Assembly: GCA_008508345.1 (NCBI GenBank)
Contig: QNGE01001332.1
Span: 1 to 64,000 of the forward strand
Direction of reading: 5' to 3'
DNA length: 64,000 nucleotides
Source: Paragonimus westermani
Taxonomy: Eukaryota; Platyhelminthes; Trematoda; Plagiorchiida; Troglotrematidae
A model generated the notes under the pieces. It was not told the DNA's origin. It did no database searches and saw only the letters and a program-made list of their open reading frames with translations. Made by a program: the position numbers and the translations under genes. This document shows, piece after piece, positions 44,641-55,969 of the stretch (its first letter is position 1; every line of letters starts with the position of its first letter).

Positions 44641-47149
44641 GTGGGTAATTTGTGGAGAAGCCTGCCCTAAAAACCACCCATTTTCTGGATACGACGTATT
44701 ACCACGTTTCCTTTCATAACTACAGTCCACTTTCTGATGTGCAATTTGTCTGATTCTTTACTGATCTACTGGCATCACTGCGAAGCCGGTTTAGTTGTTT
44801 GGCGGTGAGTGGGTTATTCCATCTTCAGATTCGCTGCTGGTGCCTCCCGTGTGCATTGACACCCACGCTGAAAGGTGTTTATGTTTGTAAATACTTATTG
44901 GTTAAGAGGTAAATTGTTTCATGGTTACGTCTGAGTGGGGTAGGCAGGGGGCGCAAACTACAACACGGACTGACCCCACACACCATTGTCAGCCATAACC
45001 GTTTGACTAGCATAAAAACGAAACCGATTAGACTATGGTGTGATAAGAAACACCAATCGGGATGGGTCTTGATTGGTACTCATGGTTAATCCCACAGTAA
45101 ACAAAGGCTAGCAGTCGGTTGTTTTGTGCGCATAGAACCGGCTGTCGACGGTTGATCAACACTGCTTCGATGCACCTGAGAATTTGTGGGCCGTGAGCGT
45201 TCATCAAGGCCTTTAACGAGGATGCGATGCTGATATTGTAACATGTGGTCGATAAGTATCTTGTGGCGGATGAAGCGGCGCTTTTGTCCTTGCTGATTAT
45301 TACTCAATAATGGGTGAGTTAGTGCAAGTCTTAACCACCTTGGGGGGGTGTTCGCTGGACGTGGTTTTAAACACTTCCTCTGGTCCAATAATGTACATTT
45401 CCGCAACTACAGAAAAACTGATAGATACAGTGGCTGGTAGAAAACAGGGGTTTGCTTTTTGATCGGGAGTAAAGTTAACCTGGTCGTTTGTGAGAGCAGT
45501 GTGGGGGACTGTCCTACAAAGTTTCACTCCAGGTACGGTGAGTTACCCAAACAACAATAATTCAGAAAGCAGCAAGCAGCGCAATACAATGTTTATTGCC
45601 ACGACCGAGAAGAAAAACAATGGCACAGCCAGAAGACGTCTTGCCTGTAGCGCGGGGAACGAAAAAGTGAGGAATTTACAGTGAGCGGAAACATGACATA
45701 CCATTTAGATAAACAAACATGCCTCTATCGGAAGTGTCGAATTTCACGACAAAATACCCACAAAAATTAAGCCGTTCTAAGAGGTCGCTACAGCAGGACA
45801 AGCTTTTGTGCAACATCTTCACGTTTCAACGCGGAACCGATAATCTTTTCAGGGCTTTCCTCAGGCCATCGCCTTTGAAAGTTAGTTTGGTATAGAAAGC
45901 TTTTCTTGGGTACTTTCACAGTTGCAGTTTCCGCAAGGGTAAGTCTGTTTGTTTTCAAAATGAAACTGACTGGCCCGTCAATGAGTGGCTCAACAAGGGC
46001 GAAACACCGCTTCATCCATTTCAAATAACTTATCGACCTGTAGAGTCTGTTGCCCTTCCGTCCTCCTGTTACGCACTATCATTCATTGTACACATCATCT
46101 GTTGTTTGAATCAATACGCGCTTCGTCTTTGTGCTTTTCGCCTTCTGATTCCACACAGTCATGGTTATCGTGGGCTAACCGTGGCAAAGTTCTTTTAGCA
46201 GGCCAAAGGATCCAAATTTGCTGAAATCTCTGTTACCAAAGGGGAGAACCATCTTGTAATACGCAGCAGATTTAGTGTGGTAGAATCTATTGCGGAGAGC
46301 TATTGTGAGTCCTTGTGTTTGCTTTGTAGTACTGTTGCCCTAACTTCGCTCCATTACGGACTACAGGTGGTTGCTGGTACCGCATCTTCGTTTAGGGTCT
46401 TGATGAATACCCACAGTTGGCAAATTCTCAAGTATATTGAACCATCGCTGGATGGCGGTCGACGGCCGATTCAATGCGCACAAAAGCAACTGACTGTTAA
46501 CCTTTGCTTACCGTGGACTTAGAAGTGAGAACCAACCACGTTACAACCACAATACACCTTTGCTCGTCTCACTTAAAACTTATTGGCTTCGTTTACATTC
46601 TGGTCACACGTTTACGACCGACGAGTATATTTGAAATGAATATATATTGTAGCCCGTGAATTCTGCCTACTTTATTCAGGTGGCTCAACTTTAAGCCCCT
46701 TAAGGGGCTTACACAAGGGTACGCACACAAGCGTACCCAAGATTATACGCACTAAGATAGTTATGTTTCACTTTCTCTCTATCTCGATTTTTCACGGTGA
46801 TGTGCAATTGCAATCACATCCATAAAACCCATTATTATGGCTCAGCCGAATGTTGTACATGTTTACCCTGGATTATTTAGGCTGTGCGCTAAGAATTAGC
46901 AAGCGACTATAGCATCACTGGAATGCCCAGAGACAATACTTCAAGTCTGCTGTGTTTCACTTTTGATCTCTCTTCATCATTCGCAGATATACGGCGTTTC
47001 TTACCAATCATTGTTAATTGCGTCTAATTTCTCATTCTCCTCTTTTCTTTCGCCTTTCCTGGGCTCCATTCAACAGTTTACGTCGCTGTTGAATTGAATA
47101 TGGCCGGTTTTGGTAAGCAAAATTATTGGTTGGATATCTGGATATGTCC
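44641..47149. other. No gene recognised
   Basis: Frames of 75-106 codons on the minus strand (45086-45527, 45788-46024) and 79-81 codons on the plus strand (45985-46224, 46277-46522) show no known domain. The palindromic AAGCCCCTTAAGGGGCTT at about 46693-46710 is a perfect inverted repeat without evident function. Confidence 0.45.
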
Positions 47150-47410
47150 TGGATATGTCCTGCTGGAGCGGTCGATCCCCTGAATCATTTGGTGGATTCC
47201 ATACGAGACAGTGGGGGGGGAGTGGGTCACACAGTCCAGATGTGAAATTTCCGAACTGCTGGTGTGGCTTCGTAGCTCAGCCGGTAAAGCGCTTTCCGAG
47301 CTGAAGCATGCATTGTCTGTCACTGGTTAGAATCCAGCCGAAGCACTGGCTTTTCACAGTTGGGTCTCATCAAACAACACAAACCTTACACACTACCCAT
47401 TAGTATTATA
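47150..47410 (+). repeat. tRNA-derived SINE
   Basis: A box TAGCTCAGCCGG (47273-47284) and B box GGTTAGAATCC (47325-47335) are spaced as in an RNA polymerase III internal promoter. A head of about 110 bp precedes them (GGTGGATTCCATACGA) and a tail with GGGTCTCATCAAA follows, both shared with the units at 53.04-53.67 kb. The tRNA-like part would not fold into a proper tRNA, so this is a SINE rather than a tRNA gene. Confidence 0.8.
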
Positions 47411-48074
47411 ATGGACAATAGTGTAGAATTATAATATACTTTGTCTTACTTTAGCGGATTTTAAAAAAATAGTTGAAAGATTTCGGGAACCTTGGAAGTG
47501 TTTGTAGCGCAGTCTTCAATTTTAGGAGGTCTACTAAAACATGACGAGAATACAGAATCTAGGAGACCCGTGAAGTTTTGTTTCTTGAGGGCCGTTCGTG
47601 ACGAGTCATATTTTTCCAATAATGTTGTGAAAGAATATGCACACAGACATTGTGGTGGACAAAAGCTAGTGTTTTGTCAGCTTTATCGTGGAAAAAGGTT
47701 TGAAAAAGGCGAAAAATATAAAATGGTTACTTATTGAGGTGAATTACCCGACGGGTACTTTCGGGCCATCAGCCCCAAAGTTACCGGACCAAATTGTCAG
47801 GTAATTTTTAGAACTTGCCCAGGTAGTTTCGAAGGTTTCCTTATGGACACAAATGGCGGAAAAATTCGCATGAAAAGGGGTAAAAATCAGGGCCACTACA
47901 CTGTCGAATTGTGATAAGCTGCACTTTGCCACCTATGCACGGCTGGTGCTCGATGCCACTGGGATGACGATGAAGATGTAGGATTGTGAGGACTGGTCGA
48001 CATGTGTGGGTTTTGACGATTGGATGTATCCGTTGCGCCATATGTCGCAGTTGTGACCGGAGTTGGAAGAGGCA

Positions 48075-48077
<3 letters not shown>
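47411..48077. other. No gene recognised
   Basis: An 81-codon plus-strand frame (47492-47737) and minus-strand frames overlapping the microsatellite have no known domains. Confidence 0.4.

Positions 48078-48130
<53 letters not shown>
48078..48130 (+). repeat. (GTAA)13 microsatellite
   Basis: Uninterrupted tetranucleotide tract of 53 bp (13 full GTAA units plus one base). On the minus strand it translates as LLTY repeats inside a longer open frame, which inflates two predicted frames there. Confidence 0.98.
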
Positions 48131-48131
<1 letters not shown>

Positions 48132-49009
48132 CTGTCGACACGGACTGCATATAATCCATACGTGTACCGAGGTTTTCACTATCGAGGTGAGTTGTGGTTC
48201 ATAGTGTACACTGCTTTTGGGGCGTTGTTTCTTAAGCATGGCTATATTACCGCTGCACACAATCATGTAAAGAGAAAGGGGGAGGGCTATAATGCGCAAA
48301 ATAATTGCGTGTGCTGTATCTTTAAAAAATATTTCCCATATAGCTTGTTTGTCTTAGTGAACGAATGTGTTGCGTACTGGATGCCTTCGGTAGAGCATTA
48401 TGATACTTAAACAACTTAATCGAGCGTTCTTATACTTATGATGTACAACAATGTGCCTAAATGTAGTTCACATGCACCTTCCTATTGTTCATTACATCAG
48501 GCTGGTAATTTGCCGAAGCCGACAAACATACAATAATTCTCAACAACTGTGATCAAAGAGGACTGTCAATCGTAGGAAACTGCGATACAAGTTAATAGTG
48601 TTAATCTAGGCAACTTTGAGCTTAAAAAAGAACTGATTGTCAGCGGAATTATTTGTGACCCACCAGCTAGAGCCACAGTGATACGGAAACCAGAGTATAC
48701 TGAATATCCCAGCCGTGACCGTTGAACGCAGAAAGGTGTCTACAATGACCACAAGGTCACTTGTCTTCTAACAGACTGCCCCAATCACAGTCGATTCTTA
48801 CCGGTGTACCAGTAAGCGTAGAAAATCACCGTTTGAAGCTCTGCCGCTGGACATGATACACCATCTTCCGTACGATTGCATGCACTCCGTTTGCCCTGGT
48901 GTGGTGCGGAATCTAGTGCACTCGTAGCTGGAATCCCCCTGTAACAAAGGCGTGTGCATAGAGATGGACACCGTTGAGAATGTAGATGCAGGAATAACCG
49001 CATGCTCCC
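48131..49009. other. No gene recognised
   Basis: Short frames without motifs; more of the tnp2-type element may be here in unrecognisable form. Confidence 0.4.
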
Positions 49010-49746
49010 GTCCACTTGAAGACGACTCCCCAAGAATGAGTCGGGGATGGTTAGAGTTCAGAAATTGGAAAGCTTGTGAGGTTAGGCGGTTCCTTCTGTA
49101 TGTCGGACCGTAGATGTAGGGAACCATACTTCACAATAATTATTCCAACTTTCTGGACTTGTCCAGTGGCATTTACTTTCTTGCTCATCCTGTTTTCTCC
49201 GGACCCTTACTTGATTATGGAAACTTGTGTCTGCGTACATTCGTTTACGAATCCTCCCATGTATATGAGGCAGGGGAAATGATATACAATATGTATTCAC
49301 TTGCACATTTGACGGACGACGTCGGGCATCACGGCAAACTCGACAGGTTTACAGCCTTTCCCACCGAGTTGTACTTTTACGAAGTCAAACGCATCCTACA
49401 CTCCCAATGTAATCCGTTGGCTCAGTTGTACCGTAGGTGCAAAGAAGAGTGTACTACGGCCAAAGTGATTAGGACTGATCAGCTGCTGCATGGTAAAAGC
49501 TACGGCAGTGATTGTAGAAAAAGGAAGTTACCCCTTAACGGTTCATTTCTTTTAAATGCTAGCCCCACTAATATAATCAGTGCATACAAACTACTCCGTT
49601 TCATTGTGGACATTTACAATGTTGACACTGACAAAAAAGTTCTGTATTGTAAACGTTTTGAAGTTACTGCTGACTTCTGGGTACTTGGCATCTTGTCGTC
49701 TATGTTGTTCATATTTCAGGCAAACCACGTCAGCGCTCGTGTATAG
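49010..49746 (+). pseudogene. tnp2/CACTA-type transposon protein, C-terminal part
   Basis: From about 49060 the frame reads RNWKACEVRRFLLYVGP, two stops near 49111, then YSNFLDLSSGIYFLAHP, then IYNMYSLAHLTDDVGHHGKL, and DRFTAFPTELYFYEVKRIL followed by NPLAQLYRRCKEE. The chain of WKA-E-R-FLLY-GP, then N-H-L-HL-DDV--GPLD-FSAFPFE, then L-PL-Q--RR is characteristic of the C-terminal region of large transposase-domain proteins of EnSpm/CACTA-like elements (tnp2 group) widespread in animals. The 195-codon frame from 49159 is long because it is recently disabled. Stops upstream show it is a pseudogene. The catalytic N-terminal part is not seen. Confidence 0.65.
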
Positions 49747-49949
49747 CGTCCACTTCTCTCTGACACACTGTGTAAATGTGTCCTTTCTACATTACCACCA
49801 GTTTCACTTGTTACTCCACTTTTGTACACGTTTGACAAAACGCCAATAAACGTGAGACAATAAAACGTGTTTGTGAACTTTTACTTCGCTGACGTAAACA
49901 ATGTTACCTCAAACGAACGAAAAGCTTCCGACTTTCACATACGGATGAA

Positions 49950-51180
49950 CGAACGTGTTACTGTGTAGTTAAAATTGAGAACGATGGCAACGAAGGTGTT
50001 GCCGTTGTCAGCATCAACCGGGTGGATGCTGCCGGAACAACAGCCGTTTTCCCACGACTGCCTGGAACTGCGTATCACGGTTATGCGTAAAAGTACTTGC
50101 AACCGAACGCAGACGATCCGAAGTTGCCAGTTACCGTACTGGTCACCACAAGTAACGGAGGCTATAATACAACGAACGGCCGTATTTCATTGCAGCTGGC
50201 TTTGAATATGCCAGAGAAATGGAAACGCGGTAAACATCCGGTAACATGTCTCCCAGCGATGAGACAATAAATATGGGTTTACCGCAAAAACATCCAATGT
50301 GAGTTGATTGTTGCAATTTGTTAACCGGTTGCCAGTAAACGACCGCGATTCACGGATGGTGACAGTGAAGAGGGTAGCAATCCAAAAAGAACAAAGTGTG
50401 AGCCTACTCCGATCAGGCATTCATTTCCGTCATGCGGCTCCAATGGGGCACATGTTACCATGGGGCATCCACGACCCATCAGCTGCATTACGTACAGTGC
50501 ACAAACCATCATCCACAACGACACTAGTGAAGAAACCTTACTTCAAGTTCAGTTACTTACAGGAAGTGCCTTAGAAGGAGAAATCACCAAGACTGATTTT
50601 TAGGCGACGCGTTTATCTTTCCTGAATAATTCGAATGGCAACAAAGCGTATTTAACGCCCGGTACACTTCCTCGGAGCTAGCTCACAGTATTAATGTACA
50701 AATGAATACATTAATAGCAACCATGGAATGGATGACTGCTGAAATAACACGTTCAGCAATCAAAAAGACGCAATTTTTGCTTGCACCAGTGACGTCAGTA
50801 ACACAATTAAAAGAAATTGACAGAAAAATGTTGGAATCCAAGTCCCAATTCGTGATGGTGGGTGTTAAGATTACTAACCATCTGAGATTCCCTTAGGCTG
50901 ATTATCCCCAGGGCATCAGTGCTGCAACTCTTCTTCGTAATATGATGGAACGATTGATGACAAGGGCAGTCGCTGCACAAATGACCTTTTCTGGTGCACA
51001 TAGCACCTTTAATATGCATGACCTGCCACACACCTTAATTTCTTTACGCAACCAGGACAAATACATGACAAGACGGAATATGCAAGCACCCTTGACAGTG
51101 TGCTCAATGAACACTGTGAAGGATGGTTACATTGCTCACGAGACAGACGGTCCATTCACAAGCATCTGTACAAGAGAGTG
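49950..51180 (+). pseudogene. DUF4806-like protein remnant
   Basis: About 49972-50210 reads NDGNEGVAVVSINRVDAAGT, then TTAVFPRLPG, resembling the N-terminal module of these proteins (a short basic/W-P region). 50702-50895 reads FLLAPVTSVTQLKEIDRKML, and after one stop ISAATLLRNMMERLMTRAVA and AAQMTFSGAHSTFNMHDL. These match the DUF4806 pattern FP-TT-E-L---E--L, then R-I-R-LF-D-LA--FNW-G--GK-AF--L. DUF4806 genes often accompany tnp2-type transposons, and this one begins about 200 bp after the tnp2-like remnant on the same strand. A poly(A) signal AATAAA follows at about 51331. Stops and frame changes disable it. Confidence 0.6.
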
Positions 51181-51459
51181 AGGACAACAACCCGGTAGGC
51201 TGGCGAAAACGAGGAGGCATGTTTACTTCTCCAGGAAAAGAAACTGATCGTGGACCTGGGCGAAACAGAAACTTTTGACCTGAATGCACATTATCGATTC
51301 GCATTTTGTATACGTATACAAAGTTAAATGCAATAAATGCTACTTCTTTGTACTGTACACATTGTTTTCACTTTAACGGCATCTGGTGAAAGACCATGGT
51401 GAAACGGCTGCAGGGAGGGTGGGGAATACACTTTCGATCAGGGTACGCACCGGGCTAAT

Positions 51460-52197
51460 AGCTGGCGGAAATACTAGTAGGAATATGGGATTTCAGCATG
51501 CATCGTACTGCGTATTTGGTGCTTCACACAACCTCCGTGGTTGAAGAAAAGTAGTGGAAAACGCTTTCGCTTTGAACACGGAGTCTTTTACACTACGACA
51601 ACACCTGATTGGCCACTAGAAGAAAAAGCGGAAATACTAGTGGAAACAGAATTTGTGCTCATAGTGTTTGCTGGCAGGTGTAGCGCTAGATCCTTAATTG
51701 GTGCGCCCCGAGTTTCCCCAACCTTATGCTACCGTGAATCGGAAGTCGCAGGGAGAAAACGATGAATCTGCAAACAAACTTTATTTATTGATTTATTCAC
51801 CGTTCACAACAGACTTAAGGGGTGCTAGGGAGCTGGACGTGAGAGCACCTTGAGTACAACCACACAGCAGCCGCCAAAATGGAAGAGTGTGTCGACGGAA
51901 AATTCCAGTCGACCTTCAGAATTCAAACAAGCGTTAAACTGGTTAAGCGGCGTTCCTAACGGTAATAGCTCAACATTGTCATCCTAGTGAATGTAACCTA
52001 CAGGAGTAGAGATAGTGCGAATTCATTACACAGCTGAGAGCATAACTGCGATACTTATGTCGGCCCACTAACTTTGATGATAGTGGTTTGTAGTAAGTTT
52101 ACATATCTAAGGTAATGTGAACAGGCGTGGCGGTACTGGCAAGGCAACTCTCACGTCGCGGGGAGTTTAGAATTTTGAGGACATCGAAGGTGATCTC
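51460..52197 (+). repeat. Repeat family A, copy 1 (with near-identical 486-bp core)
   Basis: 51712-52197 is almost identical to 53733-54218 at a constant offset of 2021 bp. Upstream, about 51675-51711 aligns only loosely with 53700-53732. An older member lies at 10805-11345. A 74-codon frame (51541-51765) overlaps the start. The family continues directly into the segment at 52210-52850. Confidence 0.9.
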
Positions 52198-52209
52198 GCT
52201 ACACTGGGT

Positions 52210-52850
52210 AAGGTGGGACAAATGGATGGAACACTTGTTAGCTTTTATGCGTGAGGTTCTTTTCTATGTCGTTCGTTCAGTAGATCACTTCGTCAACATT
52301 CCAACGTACGTGACGCTTAAATGGAAAAGCCCACATCTGTGATAACAATGAATGACCATGCATGCCGAATACTACCAAGAGAAGACCGCTCACTTGCGTG
52401 GCACTTCTTGGCACATAATGCTTCGTTGGAAAATGTTAACTACCGTATCATATGTTTTCAGCTTTGCAAAGTGCTTAATCCTCATGGTCCAACAATGGTT
52501 CTATAGAACCGTCCCAGGGAAAATCAAGCTTTCCTGCTTAATTAGACGCAAAATTTAAGAAAAGCACATTTTCCCATTTTCACGAGAATAAATTTCATAA
52601 TATTCGACCGCTAATTCTCCGACTTGACGTAATATTAAACTTGCGTTGATTTTCCATTAGTCACTATGCTAATGAACTATCTCACACTCCTTCCTTACGC
52701 CCCTGGAAAATTAAAACAAAAACACTTCCAGCAATATAATTCAACGATTTCAGGGGCTAACAAATGCCACAGAATTATAACATCCCCAGTGACTTAAAGA
52801 CCGCTTTCGCCTCGGCGATTACATAAAAATTTGGGTTTACCGATAAGGTT
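52210..52850 (+). repeat. Diverged relative of the right part of the inverted-repeat element
   Basis: Aligns with about 35278-36025: GACAAATGGATGGAACACTT against GACAGATGGATGGAACAGTC, ATGTCGTTCGTTCAGTAG against ATGTCGTTTGTTCAGCAG, CATGGTCCAACAATG against CATGATCCAACAACG, and TTCGCCTCGGCGATTACA near the end against TTCGTCTCGCAGATTACA. It stops at about the same point as the inverted-repeat element, which supports a true element end there. Coding frames are broken. Confidence 0.75.
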
Positions 52851-53039
52851 GATCAAACAGTATTACGGAGTCTCATTGGGTAAAAGGACCCTTGAACGCT
52901 CCAGTCCTCGTGAACTTTGGCCTTTCCACTTGGTTCTGTCTCCACTCCCCTTGCTGGTTTTTCACGGTTATCACGAACCATTTGTTTATATTCATAATCC
53001 GGAAAATGCTCAGTCAGCAAGCCTTGGTGACTCTTCATG

Positions 53040-53280
53040 TCCAGACAATGTGGGGTTTAGAAGAGACCTAATTGTGAAGGATCTGGACTCCAACTAGATA
53101 CAAACTATTGACAAAAACAACATGCCCAAACGCCACAAATGCTCTGCCATCTTAGCTACGAAGCCACGCCTTACATTAAAAAATTTCATGTTTGTACCTA
53201 GTTATCCACCAAGTCAACTGTGCCATATGGAACCCACCAAATTCTCCAGTTGAATGACTGCCCAAGCAGAATTTCTTAGT
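53040..53280 (-). repeat. tRNA-derived SINE, minus orientation
   Basis: Reverse complement shows the same head (TTGGTGGGTTCCATATGGCA), an A box-like TAGCTAAGATGGC (complement of 53145-53157), a B box-like TTGGAGTCC, and the tail GGTCTCTTCTAAA. Internal promoter boxes are decayed compared with the copy at 47.15 kb. Confidence 0.7.
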
Positions 53281-53320
53281 CAGTTCAGGCTGAAATCCAC
53301 TAACGAGCATTAGAATTGAA

Positions 53321-53406
53321 TTACTGATAAGTGGTTTGGCAGATTTGAAAATTTAGAAGAGGCCGAATTGCAAAAAATCTGGACTTCGGCTGCATCTGAA
53401 TCAGTG
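53321..53406 (-). repeat. SINE tail fragment, minus orientation
   Basis: Reverse complement carries only the 3' part of the SINE (CAGCCGAAGTCCAGA, GGCCTCTTCTAAA, CAAATCTGCCAAACC). Its 5' part is missing where the next SINE begins at about 53406 in the opposite orientation. Confidence 0.7.
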
Positions 53407-53672
53407 ACAGAAATCCTGCTTGGACGGTCAGTCGGCTAGAACATTTAGTGGATATCATGTGACACAGCTGGGCAGGTGGATAATCAAGTACGAACATGAG
53501 GTTTCTAAGCCTCCGGCGTGGCTTCGCAGCCCAGCTCATACAGCATTTGCTGCTTTTGTTTATGTTGATTCTGTCGTTCGTTGGAATCCAGCCGGAGTCC
53601 AGAGTTCCCGCAAATAGGTCTCTTTTAACTTATCAAATCTGCCAAACTATTTATCAATGTAGATCTTTTTTA
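53406..53672 (+). repeat. tRNA-derived SINE, plus orientation
   Basis: Full-length-like unit: head from CTGCTTGGACGGTCAG, A box-like CAGCCCAGCTCA (53527-53538), B box-like GTTGGAATCC (about 53580-53589), and tail GGTCTCTTTTAACTTATCAAA to about 53672. Confidence 0.75.
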
Positions 53673-53699
53673 CATACCGACCTGAGGATATAACATTCT

Positions 53700-54218
53700 G
53701 TAGTGCTAGGTTCATGAATTTGTACGCCCAAGGTTTCCCCAACCTTATGCTACCGTGAATCGGAAGTCGCAGGGAGAAAACGATGAATCTGCAAACAAAC
53801 TTTATTTATTGATTTATTCACCGTTCACAACAGACTTAAGGGGTGCTAGGGAGCTGGACGTGAGAGCACCTTGAGTACAACCACACAGCAGCCGCCAAAA
53901 TGGAAGAGTGTGTCGACGGAAAATTCCAGTCGACCTTCAGAATTCAAACAAGCGTTAAACTGGTTAAGCGGCGTTCCTAACGGTAATAGCTCAACATTGT
54001 CATCCTAGTGAATGTAACCTACAGGAGTAGAGATAGTGCGAATTCATTACACAGCTGAGAGCATAACTGCGATACTTATGTCGGCCCACTAACTTTGATG
54101 ATAGTGGTTTGTAGTAAGTTTACATATCTAAGGTAATGTGAACAGGCGTGGCGGTACTGGCAAGGCAACTCTCACGTCGCGGGGAGTTTAGAATTTTGAG
54201 GACATCGAAGGTGATCTC
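53700..54218 (+). repeat. Repeat family A, copy 2
   Basis: 53733-54218 is near-identical to 51712-52197. The preceding 30 bases are related but clearly diverged, and similarity stops sharply at 54218, where copy 1 continues in the ancestral sequence. No TG…CA ends are visible, so I do not call these LTRs. Confidence 0.9.
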
Positions 54219-55969
54219 ACTATTGTCTGTTCACCCTATTGAGGCAGTGACTTGCAGGCTTCACATTTACGTGCTAGCCTCAACCTAGGATTCCTTGTTG
54301 CCCGTATTCATATGCCTGTGCAACCCATTTAGTGCCCATTTTCGTTGTACTTCCTGTGAACTCGAATAAATGAGGTTTGTCATAACAATTGTTTTATTCA
54401 TCACGTTGTCAGCGGTACCGTAGAAACCGATTCATCCTACTTTTACGTCTAGGATTCGACTGCCTATGCGTCTCTTCAAGCTTTCTGATTATCACGTTTT
54501 CGTATGGACTGCACCGAATCGTCCCAGCGGTTGCAAATAGTTACTTCAACAAAATTTGCCACTAAATTTCCAGCTTTCTTGTGACAGTAATTTACTAACA
54601 GTAATAGTAAAATTACATGATCACAACGCATGTGTAGCATAGTTCAAAACGCATTACATAGTGTGACAACCTGCCACAATTTTTTGTCAAGACCTTATAG
54701 TATAATCTGTCATGCCTATGAGGTGTGGTTAGTTAGTACAGTTGTTTATGGCGTTTTCTTTTGTGGGGAAAGTCAGCACTTTTCCACTCTGTGCGAGACA
54801 TGTCGATCACCAGCTGGTTGTACTTCTTAATTTCCTTGATCTTGTTAACAGACTGGGTACTGTGTTGCACGTTGACTTTCCGGTTATTGTCATTCTGGAA
54901 ATCACCACTCTTGGAATGAAACGTTTCAAGCGTGTCCCCACACTACTCAACGTGAACAGTTGAGTTAACCTTGATTTCTGAATTACGGATGCTTGTTAAC
55001 CATAGCGCACAAAATGGATGGCTACAACTTGTGGTGAGCACATATGTATGCGCTCAGTCCTGGTTTATTAACAGTTCAAACTACCTTTTTAAAGAACGGT
55101 CAGACTGTGTCCGTAGAGGGTCTCGGACTGAAAGAAGGCGATTTCAGCGATTGATGCACGGGTTCTAGTACGGTGACCGAAATTACCCGGATCCAGCCAG
55201 TTCATGTTTCAACATCCAACGGGCGTGCGTTGATCTGAAGGTCACTGGTTGAACACAACTCAGTGGGAATGGAATTATCAGTCTAATAAAGCCCTAGTTA
55301 AATGGTAGTCAAACAACGTTTTAATGTGCTCCCTTAAGGAGAAACTAATGATCGTATACGGAAGATCATTCCAATGGTCGATAACCCTGTGAAAATGCTA
55401 CCTAAGGGGGGGTTCAATGTCTGAATTTGTAAAGCTTCCTTCCATGACCCCGTCGGCTTCTGCCAGCCACTGTCAGCCGGCTAGGACGAATTACTATTCC
55501 AATAATCTCACATTGAAAGAACGTGTGATGAGTAAGTCACCGGGAATTCGTTGGGATTCAGGTAGATGCATTTCAAGATTTTCAGGCTACGACCCACAAA
55601 TCATGTACCGCATGACAGTGACCAGTTTGGTAGCTGCAGGGTAAACACGCGCAAACACCGAGTTTATTTCTTCAACGCAGTATACACGATCGGTAGGGTG
55701 TAAAGAAGTAGCGATTCTTTATAAACTGTTAATTGTGTGAAACACTTTTACTGTCTACGCTGGGAAAGAGACGTCTTATTATCTCAAAAATGCCACTAGT
55801 AAGTAGTTTAGCAGATTAATTGAATAAGAAGGACCCCACTTGTAAAAAATCCGATCCTCCGCTGAAGCTGAAATGTTTCAAAATTTGAGTCTCATCTATA
55901 TCCAAAGAGTTGCGAACCTTTTTTTGCAGCCATCTCGTGACGATGGGTGAAAGTTGAGTTATACTAGAT
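54219..55969. other. No gene recognised
   Basis: Frames of 60-75 codons only (54630-54963, 54971-55168, 55417-55644), none with a recognised domain. Confidence 0.45.

Noticed and set aside
45086..46522. Several 75-106-codon frames as genes
   Set aside because: No domains, no consistent strand or splice structure; treated as chance frames.
47262..47345. A tRNA gene with A and B boxes
   Set aside because: No closed acceptor stem or anticodon arm can be drawn, and the same segment recurs with a constant non-tRNA head and tail at 53 kb, so it is a SINE.
47841..48299. A 152-codon protein with LLTY repeats
   Set aside because: The frame is held open by the (GTAA)n microsatellite, and the flanking parts have no recognisable domain.
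51712..54218. A second LTR retrotransposon with 486-bp LTRs
   Set aside because: The repeats lack TG…CA ends, PBS and PPT; sequence between them is SINEs and a relative of the 2-kb unit; copy 1 continues past the edge in the ancestral family sequence.
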